64,000 nt of DNA from assembly GCA_025765615.1 (NCBI GenBank), contig JAIVFJ010000002.1:434001-498000 (forward strand). Reading direction: 5' to 3'. Position 1 is the first letter of the stretch; every line of letters begins with the position of its first letter. A model generated the notes under the pieces. That model did no database searches. It had not been told where the DNA came from and saw only the letters and a list, made by a program, of their open reading frames with translations. Of this stretch, positions 23,083 through 34,100 are shown piece after piece. This DNA comes from Zopfochytrium polystomum. Taxonomy: Eukaryota; Chytridiomycota; Chytridiomycetes; Chytridiales; Chytridiaceae. The translations under genes and the position numbers were made by a program.

Positions 23083-23887
23083 ATGGAGTACCCTGCCGTC
23101 ATTGGTGAGCTGTTGCCCTTGTCAGCAGACGTCCGGCCGATCGTGCTGAGCCTCCGACTGTCGAAGGCCGTGTGCTGGAGTTTCTCGAGGTCGTCTTTCA
23201 CACAATCCTTGCGGTTCGCAACGTCTATCCTTCCGGTAACAGCACCAATTGCAACCGCAACACATCGACTCACCGGGCCGGCGTCCTGGCGCCACAGAAT
23301 CCTTTACGAAAGCGAGAAAGTACGACCTGGTGGTTCGAAAATCCAGGCATCCGGGGCTCTGCTCGTACATTTCGGACTTTCTGGCTGGCATAAAGGAGGA
23401 CTGTATAAAGGTCTGCCCCGATCAATAACTGTTCGTTATGACCCTCGTCACAGGGAGTTGTGGATCGCGTAATGCTGGTTATCGTAGACGAGGGTTTCAA
23501 TCCAGTGCAAAAATATGTCTTTCGGATAAGGGACGTCATGGAGCAGTTGACGTTCGAATCCAAAAAAAGGTTTGCTTTCACGTTACACTCTGTCTTTTTG
23601 CTTAACTCTGTGTTCCAACGTAACAGCTCTGTCACCACGGTCACCGACTTGGCCCTTGAGGAGTACTTTCGCGACATTCTCACCAAGATATCATTCTCGC
23701 AGTCTTCTCTTGCCGACAATCCACCCGGTGAGCTCGTCGCCTTCTTTGCACTATCACCCAATATGGAGGCATCATTCCACACGTAGATTGTACCTTTCAG
23801 CTGTACTGCGAGCTGCAAAAGCACGTTGACCATCCCAGCTCATACTTAAAGGTAACCTTCTTCCTTGAGCAGCCGCTAAAAAAGTGA
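23083..23887 (+). CDS. REV7: Rev7/MAD2L2 HORMA-domain protein
   Basis: HORMA exons match Rev7 closely: VLEFLEVVFHTILAVRNVYP (23172-23235), then KARKYDLVVRKSRHPGLC and YISDFLAGIKEDCIK (23299-23406), DRVMLVIVDEGFNPVQKYVF (23461-23570), a strand with YFRDILTKISF (23628-23725) and DCTFQLYCELQ (from about 23788). Rev7 is the accessory subunit of translesion polymerase zeta and binds partners by closing a C-terminal safety belt. The first exon is uncertain: the ATG at 23083 is not in frame with the HORMA exon, so either an intron or an indel is missed. The frame stops at 23885-23887 (PLKK), short for the family. One base more or less in the A6 run at about 23878-23883 would extend it by about 20 residues to TSAEFVLSK. 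The gene lies 98 bases after the NRPS. Confidence 0.8.
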
Positions 23888-24284
23888 AGTCATCTCTTTT
23901 CCGGTGCGGAGCTGCTATCACAAGTGCAGAGTTTGTATTAAGTAAATAGGGGCTGTAGCTGCATTTGTTGGCGCCTTGTTGTTCTGTTTCATCGAACTCT
24001 CCCAAATACAACCCGTGTCCGCCTTCATATACATAAGGTCCGAGGTTAGCCAGAAGGCTGTTGTCATGATTCAACATCTTCAATGGGCAACACAGTGCGA
24101 AAGAGCCGAGATTTTTTCTTGGAGTGGTGGAACAATCGACCAGAAGAAAAGTAACTCAACTCGATTGCGGGAGGGACCTTCGAGACGGTTAGTCTTCCAC
24201 GTTAACCTCTCTGCCTTCGTAATCGAGTAACACTGCACCCCAGGTGCTCGCTGGAAAGGTGCCGTCCACTATACACAAAAGGCG
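23888..24284. other. Intergenic between REV7 and the RING ligase
   Basis: About 400 bases. The first 60 may encode the displaced C-terminus of Rev7 (other frame, stop at about 23945). The rest is presumably promoter for the RING ligase gene; no clear element or repeat is seen. Confidence 0.5.
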
Positions 24285-26717
24285 GTGTCGCGGAAGATGA
24301 GCGAACCAACACAAAAGGACGAGGCGACGTCAGCGGGAAGGGATCTGACAATCTGGCGGGATTCGTCCTCCAGCCGCCTGCGGGTCGACGAGCACAATGA
24401 CCCGGAGCCCGAAGACTCCCTCTCATTCGTACTCCGCATGCTCATATCGTTCTTCGCCTTGTTTGCGATCATCCTGGTTGCCACCCCCCACTCCAGCGTC
24501 CCGGCCGGTCTCTCGCTGGATGTCACTGTCAACATCTCTGTCTTAGCGCCGCTGATTGTCAGCGGGGCTTCACAGGACTTCGTCACCGTTCCCGATTCCG
24601 CCGGGACCCTCGAAAACTTCACCTTTTCACTTCTCCATCCGACACCTCTCACGCCTTCTTCGGGAAGACGCCGGGATCCTTCACTGGTGGCCATTCCCGA
24701 GGCGGCGGAGGCGACCGAGGAAATGGAGCCTGTTTGGTGGCCGTTCCATGCAGCCGGAAGGGCGAACCGTCCGACACGGGACGGCGGCGTCGGCGACGAA
24801 GACGACGGCGCTGCAGCGACGGAGTACAGCAGCGGCCGGCCGGGTCGCCATGCGTCGGCGCTTGCAGTGCCCGCCTTGTTTGGCCGATCAATGCCCGCAC
24901 CATCATTCGCCGCGCCACTGATCGTCCTCGACGAAGACGCCTGCTCTCCATTCACATTCTCCCTGCCGGACGCCCTCCTACACTTGCCCGCCGACCGCGT
25001 GAACAAACACGCAAAAGCTGTGACTGCCGCTGCAGCGGCTGAGATGCCGCCTTCGACGCCTGGAGACGTCCAGTTTGCGTCGAAGAGCCCAGCGATGGTG
25101 GACCCGGCCTCGATCAGTGCTCCCGCCACAGATGTGAAGCACACTGTTGGGGGCTCCTCGAATCAGTTGACGGCGGAGCACTTGCATGTTGGGCCCGAAG
25201 CCGCGACGGCCGCATCGTCCAGCCATTCGAAGGGTCGCGCGTTTGTGGCTGTCCAGCTCGGCAATTGGTACGGACTGGTCCAGCGAGGGAACTGTCCTTT
25301 CGACGTCAAAGTTTTGAACGCGCAGCGCGCTGGACTGGCTGGCGTTATTATTTACAACAGTGTATTGGCGGCGGCGAGGTCGCGGGACCAGCCGGTTCGG
25401 ATGTCCTCCAATGCAGTCGGAGGAGAGATCACGGAAACCCACGCTTCTTTCCTCACCAACTACGACGCTCAGTGCATCATCAATGCTGCATCATCAACCG
25501 GAGAAGGAAACCATTCCAGCCATGGGGTGATGAATACTTTTGGTCGTTTCCCACTGACTGGAGTTCGAACGCATCCAAGGCTGCTGTTGGTTTCACTATC
25601 CACGGATGCGTGGCCACGCAACGGATGGTTCAGTCCGGCCTTTGACCCACTCAACACTAACTCTGTAATCAAACCCGTGGGCACCGCGGCCAACGTGAAC
25701 AAACTCTCGGCCGTATCCATGGTGGCCGATATTGTTCTAATTGCTGTAATTTTGCTCACGTCGACAGCCCTCTGCTTCATTGCATGCATTTTAATTGCGC
25801 TCTTGCGAAACTATTTCTGTCATGGAAGGCTCTTTGTCGTTTTCTACGGACCCCCACAAAGTCGTGCAAACGGTGGAGCCGCAAGACGGCGAACACCAAG
25901 GCGCCCTCCGACGGCAGGCGCTCATCACGTCACGGGTGAGGAGACGAGTCTTATTGAAGGGAATGTCGATGGAAACCAGCAACCTGCAGCGGATGCAGCG
26001 ATAGCGAATACCAATCCCGCACAGCTGAGAACTGGACGGCGATTTGGGTTTTCCGCGTTTTTCGGTGGTTACTCAATTGCGCAGGACCACGAGGACCTTC
26101 AAGTCGACGATGAAGACAGCAGTGAGGACGACGATGACGATGGAGTTCTCGAAAAAATTACGCTGCCGATTCGAATTATCGAGGCCCGTGATTTGATGGA
26201 CTGTGATGGGTCATCTTCGCGAATTTCCGAAGACGGTCTTGGAGGTGGTGCCGTGGGAGGGAGCAAGGAGTGCTGTGCGATATGCATCGACGAGTTTTTG
26301 ATTGGAAGCCGAGTGCGCAAACTTCCTTGTAATCACCAGTTCCACGATGCATGGTACGCAACTTGGTTCCGCAACTGATTTATCTAAATATCCTCACTGT
26401 ACTTTGCAAGCATTGACCCGTGGCTCATCAATCACAACCGCTTGTGCCCGATCTGCAAGCGAGACGTGCTGATGCCCACGGATAAGGCGCGTCTCAAAAC
26501 CTCCCGAATAGCCGAGGAAGAAACCGCCACAGCGCCAGCGCAGTTGACCCGGCGCGCCACTCTCGTAATGGAGGAAGGGGACGGGCGAAACAGCAATGGT
26601 GCCAGCGGGAACGGGTCGCTCCGTTCATCTTTTAGTGAGGTGTTTGGGTTCTCTCGATGGGGCATCCAGTGGGGCGGCAAGATTTCAGTCGGTCGCCCCA
26701 GAGCGAGGACCCACTGA
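24285..26717 (+). CDS. PA-TM-RING E3 ubiquitin ligase (RNF13/GRAIL-like)
   Basis: Two exons, 24285-26353 and 26411-26717, give 791 residues. A hydrophobic signal anchor (LISFFALFAIILV, about residues 52-68) precedes a lumenal region with a protease-associated domain whose halves, DEDACSPFTF and WYGLVQRGNCPFDVKVLNAQ, are split by roughly 100 Ala/Ser-rich residues. A transmembrane helix (VADIVLIAVILLTSTALCF, about residue 487) follows, then an acidic cytosolic linker and a RING-H2 domain: CAIC (about 664), CNHQFHDAC, CPICKRDV. The intron falls inside the RING, between the His and Cys ligands of HDAC. Members of this family sit in endosomal or vacuolar membranes and ubiquitinate membrane cargo. 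A Ser/Thr-rich tail follows. An earlier start, MSRKM, is used because it opens the frame. Confidence 0.9.
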
Positions 26718-26990
26718 TGCCGGGGAGACCGCAGGGGAGTTACCTGGTGCTTTGACGACGCAGACAGATCAAGAGTAGAGCTTGAACACACGCTGAAGTG
26801 CATACCCCAATAGAAGCTAGAGTATTAAAAATCTTTCATCAAAAATAGGAGAACATGGCCACCCATTCTTCGCAATTTTGGTGAAAGAAACCCCGCCAGA
26901 CCATCGTCTTGACGTTAACATTGGAGAGGACTGTACACACGCACGCGTCGCCCACACCTTGAGTTCTACTCCCACCATCCAGTCAGCCCG

Positions 26991-28677
26991 ATGAACGTCG
27001 TGGAGAAGTCGAGCGCTTCTCCCATATTGTTTGTAAACTTCAACCAGGATGCGTCCTGCTTATCCGTTGGAACCCGCTCTGGATACAAGGTGTCGTCAAT
27101 CAGCGCATTTGCTTGAAGCAAGCGATCCTGCTTGGCGATCGATCCGTAACCTGAGTCTTTTCGCAATCCGCACAGATATTCAATTGCGATCCGTTCGGAA
27201 AGTTTTACTCCAGGACAGATGGTGGAATCGGTATTGTGGAGATGCTGTTCTGCACAAGTTTGGTCGCAGTGGTCGGGGCTGGGGAGCAGCCTGCATTTTC
27301 ACCACGCCGTCTGCAGATCACAAACACAAAGGTAATGAAGAACTGCTGAACTCTGGGCTTCATCAGGGGTTGATTAATCGGCATTTTGAGCAGCGCCAAT
27401 CCACCATCTGCGAGCTAACATTCGTCACGGCGATTTTGGCCGTCAAGTTAAACCGAAAGCGATTGATTGTGGTGCTTGAGGAGCACATTTACATTTACGA
27501 CATCGGAAACATGAAGCTTCTCCACACGATCGATACCAGCCCGAATCCAAACGGTTTGTCGAGAATGCGTTTTCGGTCGTTCTTTCCGCACCTGTTAACG
27601 GTTTCTGTGTTAACGGTTTCTGTAAACTACTCCCAGCCCTTTGCATCCTATCTCCTTCATCCGATAACTGCTACCTCGCTTATCCCCCCGAATACAACCG
27701 GAGCATCCGGGGACCTCCTCATCTTTGACGCAATCAGCTTGCAAGCAGTCAACATCATCCAGGCCCACAAAAGCCCACTAAGTTGCATCAACTTCAACCA
27801 TGATGGGACGTTGATCGCAACGGCAAGCGACAAGGTTGGCCAATCAAACCTCCTTTCCATATCGTTGCTGAACGTGTCACTTCTGTCCTAGGGGACGGTA
27901 ATTCGAGTATTTTCTGTTCCAACTGGGAACAAACTATTCCAATTCCGACGAGGAAGCTACAATGCGCGAATTTACTCCCTTTCGTTTGACCTCAACAGTA
28001 CGCTTCTCTCTGTCTCAAGCGACACCGACACCGTCCACGTATTTCGACTTGTCGCCGGCGAGTCGAATGCATCTGGAGAAAGGAAAGGGTCGGCTTCCGG
28101 CAGTAGCAGTTCCACCCGATCGTCCTCGACTGAAAAGCGTCTCTCGGCTGGTTCAACGTCTTCGGGGAGCAGCAGCAGTATTTTGAGCGCAGGATTGGGA
28201 ACTGCTGAGCGGACGTTTGCCAGCATGTATAACTCTCTGTAAGTGTTGGTAATCAGCCCGCAGGCTTTTTTGCAAGGAAGCCGCTCATTTCCTGCCCATA
28301 CCAGGCGGTCACCGATAGCATCTGCAACAAACTACATTCTCCCTGATGTCATCACCGAGATTTGGGAGCCGCAGCGTGATTTCGCGTACGCCAAAATTCC
28401 AACCGCCGCGAAGGGTCTACAAAACATATGCGCAATAAGCTCTGCGACGTCCTTGACGTCGCCTGCGGGTTCGCCGACGATCAATCCATTACTGGCAGGC
28501 TCCGGGAATACAAATGGGGGACTTCCCAGCAGCAATAGTACTGCATCACCAACCCCTCAACCACACTACGTGATGGTGGTGACTGCAGCGGGATTGTTTT
28601 ACCAGTATGCAATCGACATGGAGAACGGGGGCGAGTGTGTCCTTTTGAGGGAGTCTTCTCTTCTGGATGAAGTTTAG
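26991..28677 (+). CDS. ATG18: Atg18-family PROPPIN (PI3P-binding WD40 protein)
   Basis: The start [20 protein letters not shown] is followed by an intron at 27091. Blades are visible in exons carrying [48 protein letters not shown] and [20 protein letters not shown]. The lipid-binding motif LFQFRRG is present (about 27935-27955), followed by [19 protein letters not shown] long Ser-rich loop (28070-28200) corresponds to the blade-6 loop that inserts in membranes. The C-terminal part has [14 protein letters not shown] and ends [16 protein letters not shown]. Atg18 proteins bind PI3P and PI(3,5)P2 on autophagosome and vacuole membranes with Atg2. Five or more introns. The 3' end faces NPL4 across 98 bases. 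Confidence 0.9.
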
Positions 28678-28775
28678 TTTCGTTCGTTTCTCAGTTTAGG
28701 GATTATGAATTCTTTTCTTGTTCGTGTAGAATTGCAGCAAGAAAGCAGTTCAGGCCATGCATTCAATTTTTTCAA

Positions 28776-31061
28776 CTATCTGCAGGTAGCCCCACACACT
28801 TCACAATCCCGACCGGAAATGTTGACGAACGTGCAATGTCGGCACGTCCACGGACCTTTGCTGGAAGAGCCACCGCCCCCACCGCTAGAGCCACCAGCAG
28901 CGGCTGTCTTACCCTTCCCTGCCGATTCTCCACTTTCTCTCGCAATCATGGTCAACGTTTGCCAACCGCCCCCACTGACCAAGGCAGTCAACTCCCGCTC
29001 CACTGTATCATCGTAGGCAGCTGAACTCTTCGACGACGAGGAGGACCCTCCACTGCCCGACGAACCCCCTGCGGCGAGAGCCTGTTTCTCTTCCTTTGCC
29101 TTTGCGGCACCCTTTGCAACAGCCCCAACCCGAATCATGTCGACGTCTTCCAGGATCTGCGCCTCCTTAAGAAACAGAACGAGGTGGAAGTCCGAAAGCG
29201 TCGTGGCCAGTGGCACTGACGGGTCACTCGTAAGGTGACGGTGCAACGCTGACATATCGGCGCCAGCTTGATCGAACATGAGAAGCCGATTCTCGATAGG
29301 GAACTGTTGCGTAGCAATGAACATCGGGTGGGGTTGCTGAGGAAAGCCGTGGGAAAGCTGAAATAGCAGAGCGGGTCAGACAAATGCTAGTCAATTCAAT
29401 CAGAACTTACTGTAACGAGGAGGTAATCCACTGGGAACGTTGGCTTTGCTGGCTCTTTCACCATCAGGCCATACTCGTTCTTGTACTTGTAAAACACTTC
29501 AGGGATGTACTGCTCCGGCGACGACGCCTTCACCCGCATCAATGAGGGGTCCACAGAGGCTTCAATGATCCCGTCTTTCACCATCGCCACTCCCATATTC
29601 GAGACCTGATAGCAGGCAATATCGATCTGCGACGATTCATTGCCAGAAATTACACAGGTGACAAAGCGGGAACCGAACTGCGAAGTTGAGGAGTATCGAG
29701 TCGTCACTGGGTGGCGTGCTTGGTATTCAGCAGAGAGGATGCATTCCGCGGAGGAGAGGAAGTAGGAGTTTGCGTGGCGTTTGCATACGACAGAACCAGT
29801 TCCAGTGCCGTCATCCATCAAATCCAAGTACGCCATGCCGACAAGTTGCAGACCCAAAGCCTTCCAGAGACGTCGTCGACCGCCTTCTGCTGAGGATTGG
29901 GAATTTCTAGCTGAATCGCGTCAGGGGCGGAATTTTGAGGTGGCTCATAAATCGCTTCGACCACTGCCCGAACACCAAGTGGTACTTCTGGGTAGTGCTC
30001 GTAACGACCGTACATGAGCCCAAATCGCTGGCACCCAGTTGACCGCCAGAAGCTGATGAAGTTTTCGACAACTGAAGCTGAAGCAAACTCGACGTGGTCG
30101 ACCATCCGGAACCCCTAGCGACATGTTTAGTGAATCATCCAAAGCGATCCACCTTTTACCTGGCTCGTCAGCGTAATGGCGGACGGTTGGCATTTGGTGC
30201 AGATTCCGGCTGGGTACGGTCCATGAGTACGAGATGGGCAGGGATGGATGACTTTCAGGACCGGTTCGTCGAGAGGCGGCAAAAACGCAGGGCTTGTCGG
30301 AGGCGCCGTTTTGTTCGTATTGCAAACTTGACGGAGGTATGCGTGGTACGAAATGTGCTTGATTTTGTTTTGCTCGATATATTTGGGATCATAAGGTTCC
30401 AAAGGCATGCAGTAGTCGCACATGCCCGACGGGCCGTGACGGCAGCTGATCCATGCACGGTGTTTCATCAGCGCCTCCACCAAACGTGTATATTCCACTT
30501 ACAAGTTTGGGTCTCGTTGCCGCTTTATCGTGCCTTTTTGCTTCTCCAGATAGTCATCCAGCGGATCTTGTTTCACGAAGACTGATGATTTTGCGGCAGC
30601 GGGCTTTGCAGGTGCGGCCTCGTCGTCCACGTCCATCTCAGATGACTGCGGTGTAACAAATAGCATGTCGCCGTGCCTGGTTGGCGATGTCAGAATTGCG
30701 AGCGAAGGCGATTTGGCACCCAACCCTGACGTACTTGAGAGTCAAAGCCCCGCGAGACAGCAAGTCCTTGCCCTTGGGATCTGTCGACAAAGAAAAGCTG
30801 CTTCCGGCGGGGTACTTCAGCGCAGTTGCCACCTGATGCAGAGTGTGAGGTGAAGATGCCTTGGACCACAACTCCGGGATTACAGCCTACCATAGCATCC
30901 AGTTCATCTCGAGTGACTCCTTGCGCCACTTCGATGCGGGCCTGGCCGTCGGGAGATCGCAGTCGAATGATCTGTTACGGCGGGGTCGGCGTCGACCGCG
31001 ACTCTCAGCCGCGCGGCTTGGAAAGGTCTCGGGACGCGTTGCCGAAGCAGCCACTCACCAT
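28776..31061 (-). CDS. NPL4: Npl4, Cdc48/p97 cofactor for ubiquitinated substrates
   Basis: The start codon (31061-31059) appears to be a whole coding exon: CAAATG is followed at once by GTGAGT, and the next exon (from 30971) reads [15 protein letters not shown], the expected ubiquitin-like N-terminus. Then come a linker, the zinc-finger region ([17 protein letters not shown], and a CTKCQPS segment, 30500-30150) and the MPN-like core ([53 protein letters not shown]). The C-terminus is an NZF finger, [15 protein letters not shown]...CEVC, ending ATCR at 28776. Npl4 with Ufd1 recruits ubiquitinated ERAD and replication clients to Cdc48. The NZF finger is found in animal NPLOC4 but not in budding yeast Npl4. 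A Gly/Ser-rich linker precedes it. Confidence 0.93.
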
Positions 31062-31171
31062 TTGAGCAGGTCCGGTTCAGCGGTTCAACCAATCACAAAA
31101 AAAATTGCAAAAAGCGAATAATAAAAAATGTAATGGCTGGGCCTCCATTCCACTGTATTTCTTGCAAACTC

Positions 31172-34100
31172 TCAGAACGGAACCGACTTGAGAACCTTCT
31201 TCGCGACGGCATCGAGCGGGACGATCATCGGCGCAGCGACCACTGATACCGTAACGGCGAAAACGACTCCAAGCAACAAGCCATAACTGCACGCCCGCCG
31301 ACGCCGCGTCCGCCGGTGCGCAGCTGTCATCACCCTCCCCGTCGGCCGCCCTCCCCCTAATCCCGACTTCGACTTGAACGCAGAATCTTCAGTGCGCTTT
31401 GGAAGAGTCCAAAGAAGCATGTACATGTGAACTCGGTCGATGAAAGGAATGAAGCAAATAGGCCAAAGCTTGTACGATATGTGGGTCAAACCAGATGTAA
31501 GTTGATTGATTACCACAGCGAGTTGTTTCTCACCATGCACAGAATAACATGCGCCGCAACAAAGTCCGCAGCGAAAGCGCTCATTTCGATCACCTTACAC
31601 AGGAGCTCGCGTCCTGGCATGATTGCTGCTCTCCAACCGAGGTCCGAAGCACACCAGCGCCCGCTCCACCAGGCAGAATTTGCTCGGGCATGCTCCATTT
31701 CTCGCGTGAGAAAGAAGATGGTCAATATCCGAAACACAGCTCGCTGCAGCTGGACGACGGCAAAGACGCCAAGCATTGTCCGGCCCAGCGAGCGCGAAGA
31801 AAATAAGCCGATTGCCGCGTAACCGAAAATGGCTGTAACGATTGACCAACCTGGGCGACGAAAGAGCAGTGAGCCCATCCGATTGGAAGTGTTTTGAAAC
31901 AAGTATTACCATGAGCCAAACTCGCTAGGAAGCTGCCAAACCTGGAAAGGATTATTTGGCTTCGCTGAAAGTTAACCCATCGGTCTTACCTTCCGCCATC
32001 GCAGCAGGATACGATCGGCCCAAGCATCAAGGAAATAGGGAACAGAACAAGAAGTATTGCAAAATTTGCAATCACGGGAAGTAAACCGATCCCCGCCAAC
32101 AGAATGGAGTGCTTCAGAGAAGTGGCAGCTGCTCCAAATCCGGCCACGCCAATGGCGGCGAGCGCAAGCGGAAATGCGACTTCGCGAGCAAATATAACCG
32201 TCCACTGTGATCGTGAAAGTCAATTCGAGAATGACTAAGTCACTTGTGTCAAACCTTGGCTCTTGACATTCCGTTTTGGGCACTGCCTTCACCGCTTCGC
32301 CGCTTATGACCTGTTATTTGTGCCCGCAAAGATCGGTGGAAATTTATCCAGCTCTCCTTTGCTGGGTCACGCTCCGGACCATTGTGAAGCCGATTTCCAC
32401 GTGCGAACCATTTCAGGAGCGTTCGATAGTCCAAAAGAAACTCGGACATGCAGAATTGGTGAGGATTAAATATGAATGGAGCAAGAATCAAGGGCAGTGC
32501 CTTTTCGTGGGGCAATTAAAACAGATTGCTGTTCGACTGGTAACTAACCATGATCCAAAAGAAAGCAAGGTGAGAGAATCCGATCAAATTAGAGCAGACA
32601 AGGAGAAGCAGGATAAGCCGAAATCCTTGGAGACACTTCGGTTAGCGACTCGAATCCGTTGAAAGACTTTACCGAAATAAATGCTGGGTTCTGCAAATGC
32701 TTGGAAAAGTGTGTGGAAATTTCCTCGTGACGTGGCGACGGAGCGCCCAGATGAAATGTAACCAGCCCGACCAAAACTGAAGTCGTTGAGAAGAGTGTGC
32801 GAATCTGTTTGCGAACATTGGTGATGGTCGGTGTTAGGACGTAATAACTTACAGATCTGCGTCGTGAAGACGTCGAAAAGAGGACTAAAAGACGCAACAT
32901 GTTTAGCTATTCTCGATACTGCCGGAATGAAGCCTTGCTCGGCCAATATTTGTGCAAAGAGTGGCAGGAAGTTGATCTGCTGCAACGTGAGACGAAGACG
33001 GGCAGTTTTCGAATTCGACTTACAGCAAATACAGCTACAATGGAGAACACTGCCTGCTTGACCCAGTCCACAAGTGAATCGACTTCAACGCATCCCGCCG
33101 GTAACTTGACAATACTCTCCGAACTTATAGTCACCTTGGTGCATGGGGTGAAAGCGGTTCGGACGACGGCTGTGCACAGCAGCGTCAGTAGCATCAACTG
33201 GAGAGAGAGCATGATGAAAATGTTGTTCAAATGAAATCCCTTCAGATAATCAAATTAGCTTTTTGGGCCGAATACGAGCAACACCAAACCGGGTGTCCGT
33301 AAAAGAAAGTGAGGAGTCTGTCCAGCGGCAGCTGTGTTCCCAGATAGTACTGCTCTCGCGAAAGCATCTGCTCGCCCATGCCAGCCCCAATTTTGGCCAC
33401 GAACTTGAGTATTGAAGAGAATCCAAGGTCGCGTCCTTTCCCGCATTGCATGTACTCCGTGTGGGTTATGCGACCACCCCTCATCAGGGCGTTCATGCCT
33501 GAAATTGCTTATTCGATGCTCTCGAGGCGAAAAACTCACCAGCGAAGATGTCCTCGTTGACCGAAAGGGTCTTTGGGCCTTGCTCACTCCTAAAGGGGGG
33601 CTTAGAGCGACAAAAACAACCAATTCATTTGTACCTCCTCTTGTTGTCATGAATACCGTGTTCAGAAAGTCAGGGTGGCCGTAACTATGCTAAAGGATTA
33701 CAACGAAAGCGCATGGTGAGTCCCTCCTACTTACTGCAAGCGTGCTCCTAGCTTGGCGGTTACTCTTTGTGCAATGGTTCCAAAGCAGTATTCCTAAATG
33801 AGCCGTCAGATTTTGGGTCCAAGAAGCGAAGGTTCCATACTTTGCCGGCTGCAACATCTCCAAGAACCCCAATCCGCTCTGAAAAGATAAATTCGCGGGC
33901 ACCGACAATACTGACCGGTGCGCTTGAGTTCGGCAAGAATTCTTGCAGAATGCTTCTTATTTTCAAGCACTCTGAATAAAGTCAGAAATTACATCATCGT
34001 GGACGTATGGTTACCCTCAAAGTAGTGATCCTGGAAAGATACTCAGCAGGAGTTGGAAAGTGGAAACACATTGTACCTGATTCGCGTCGACCAACTGCAA

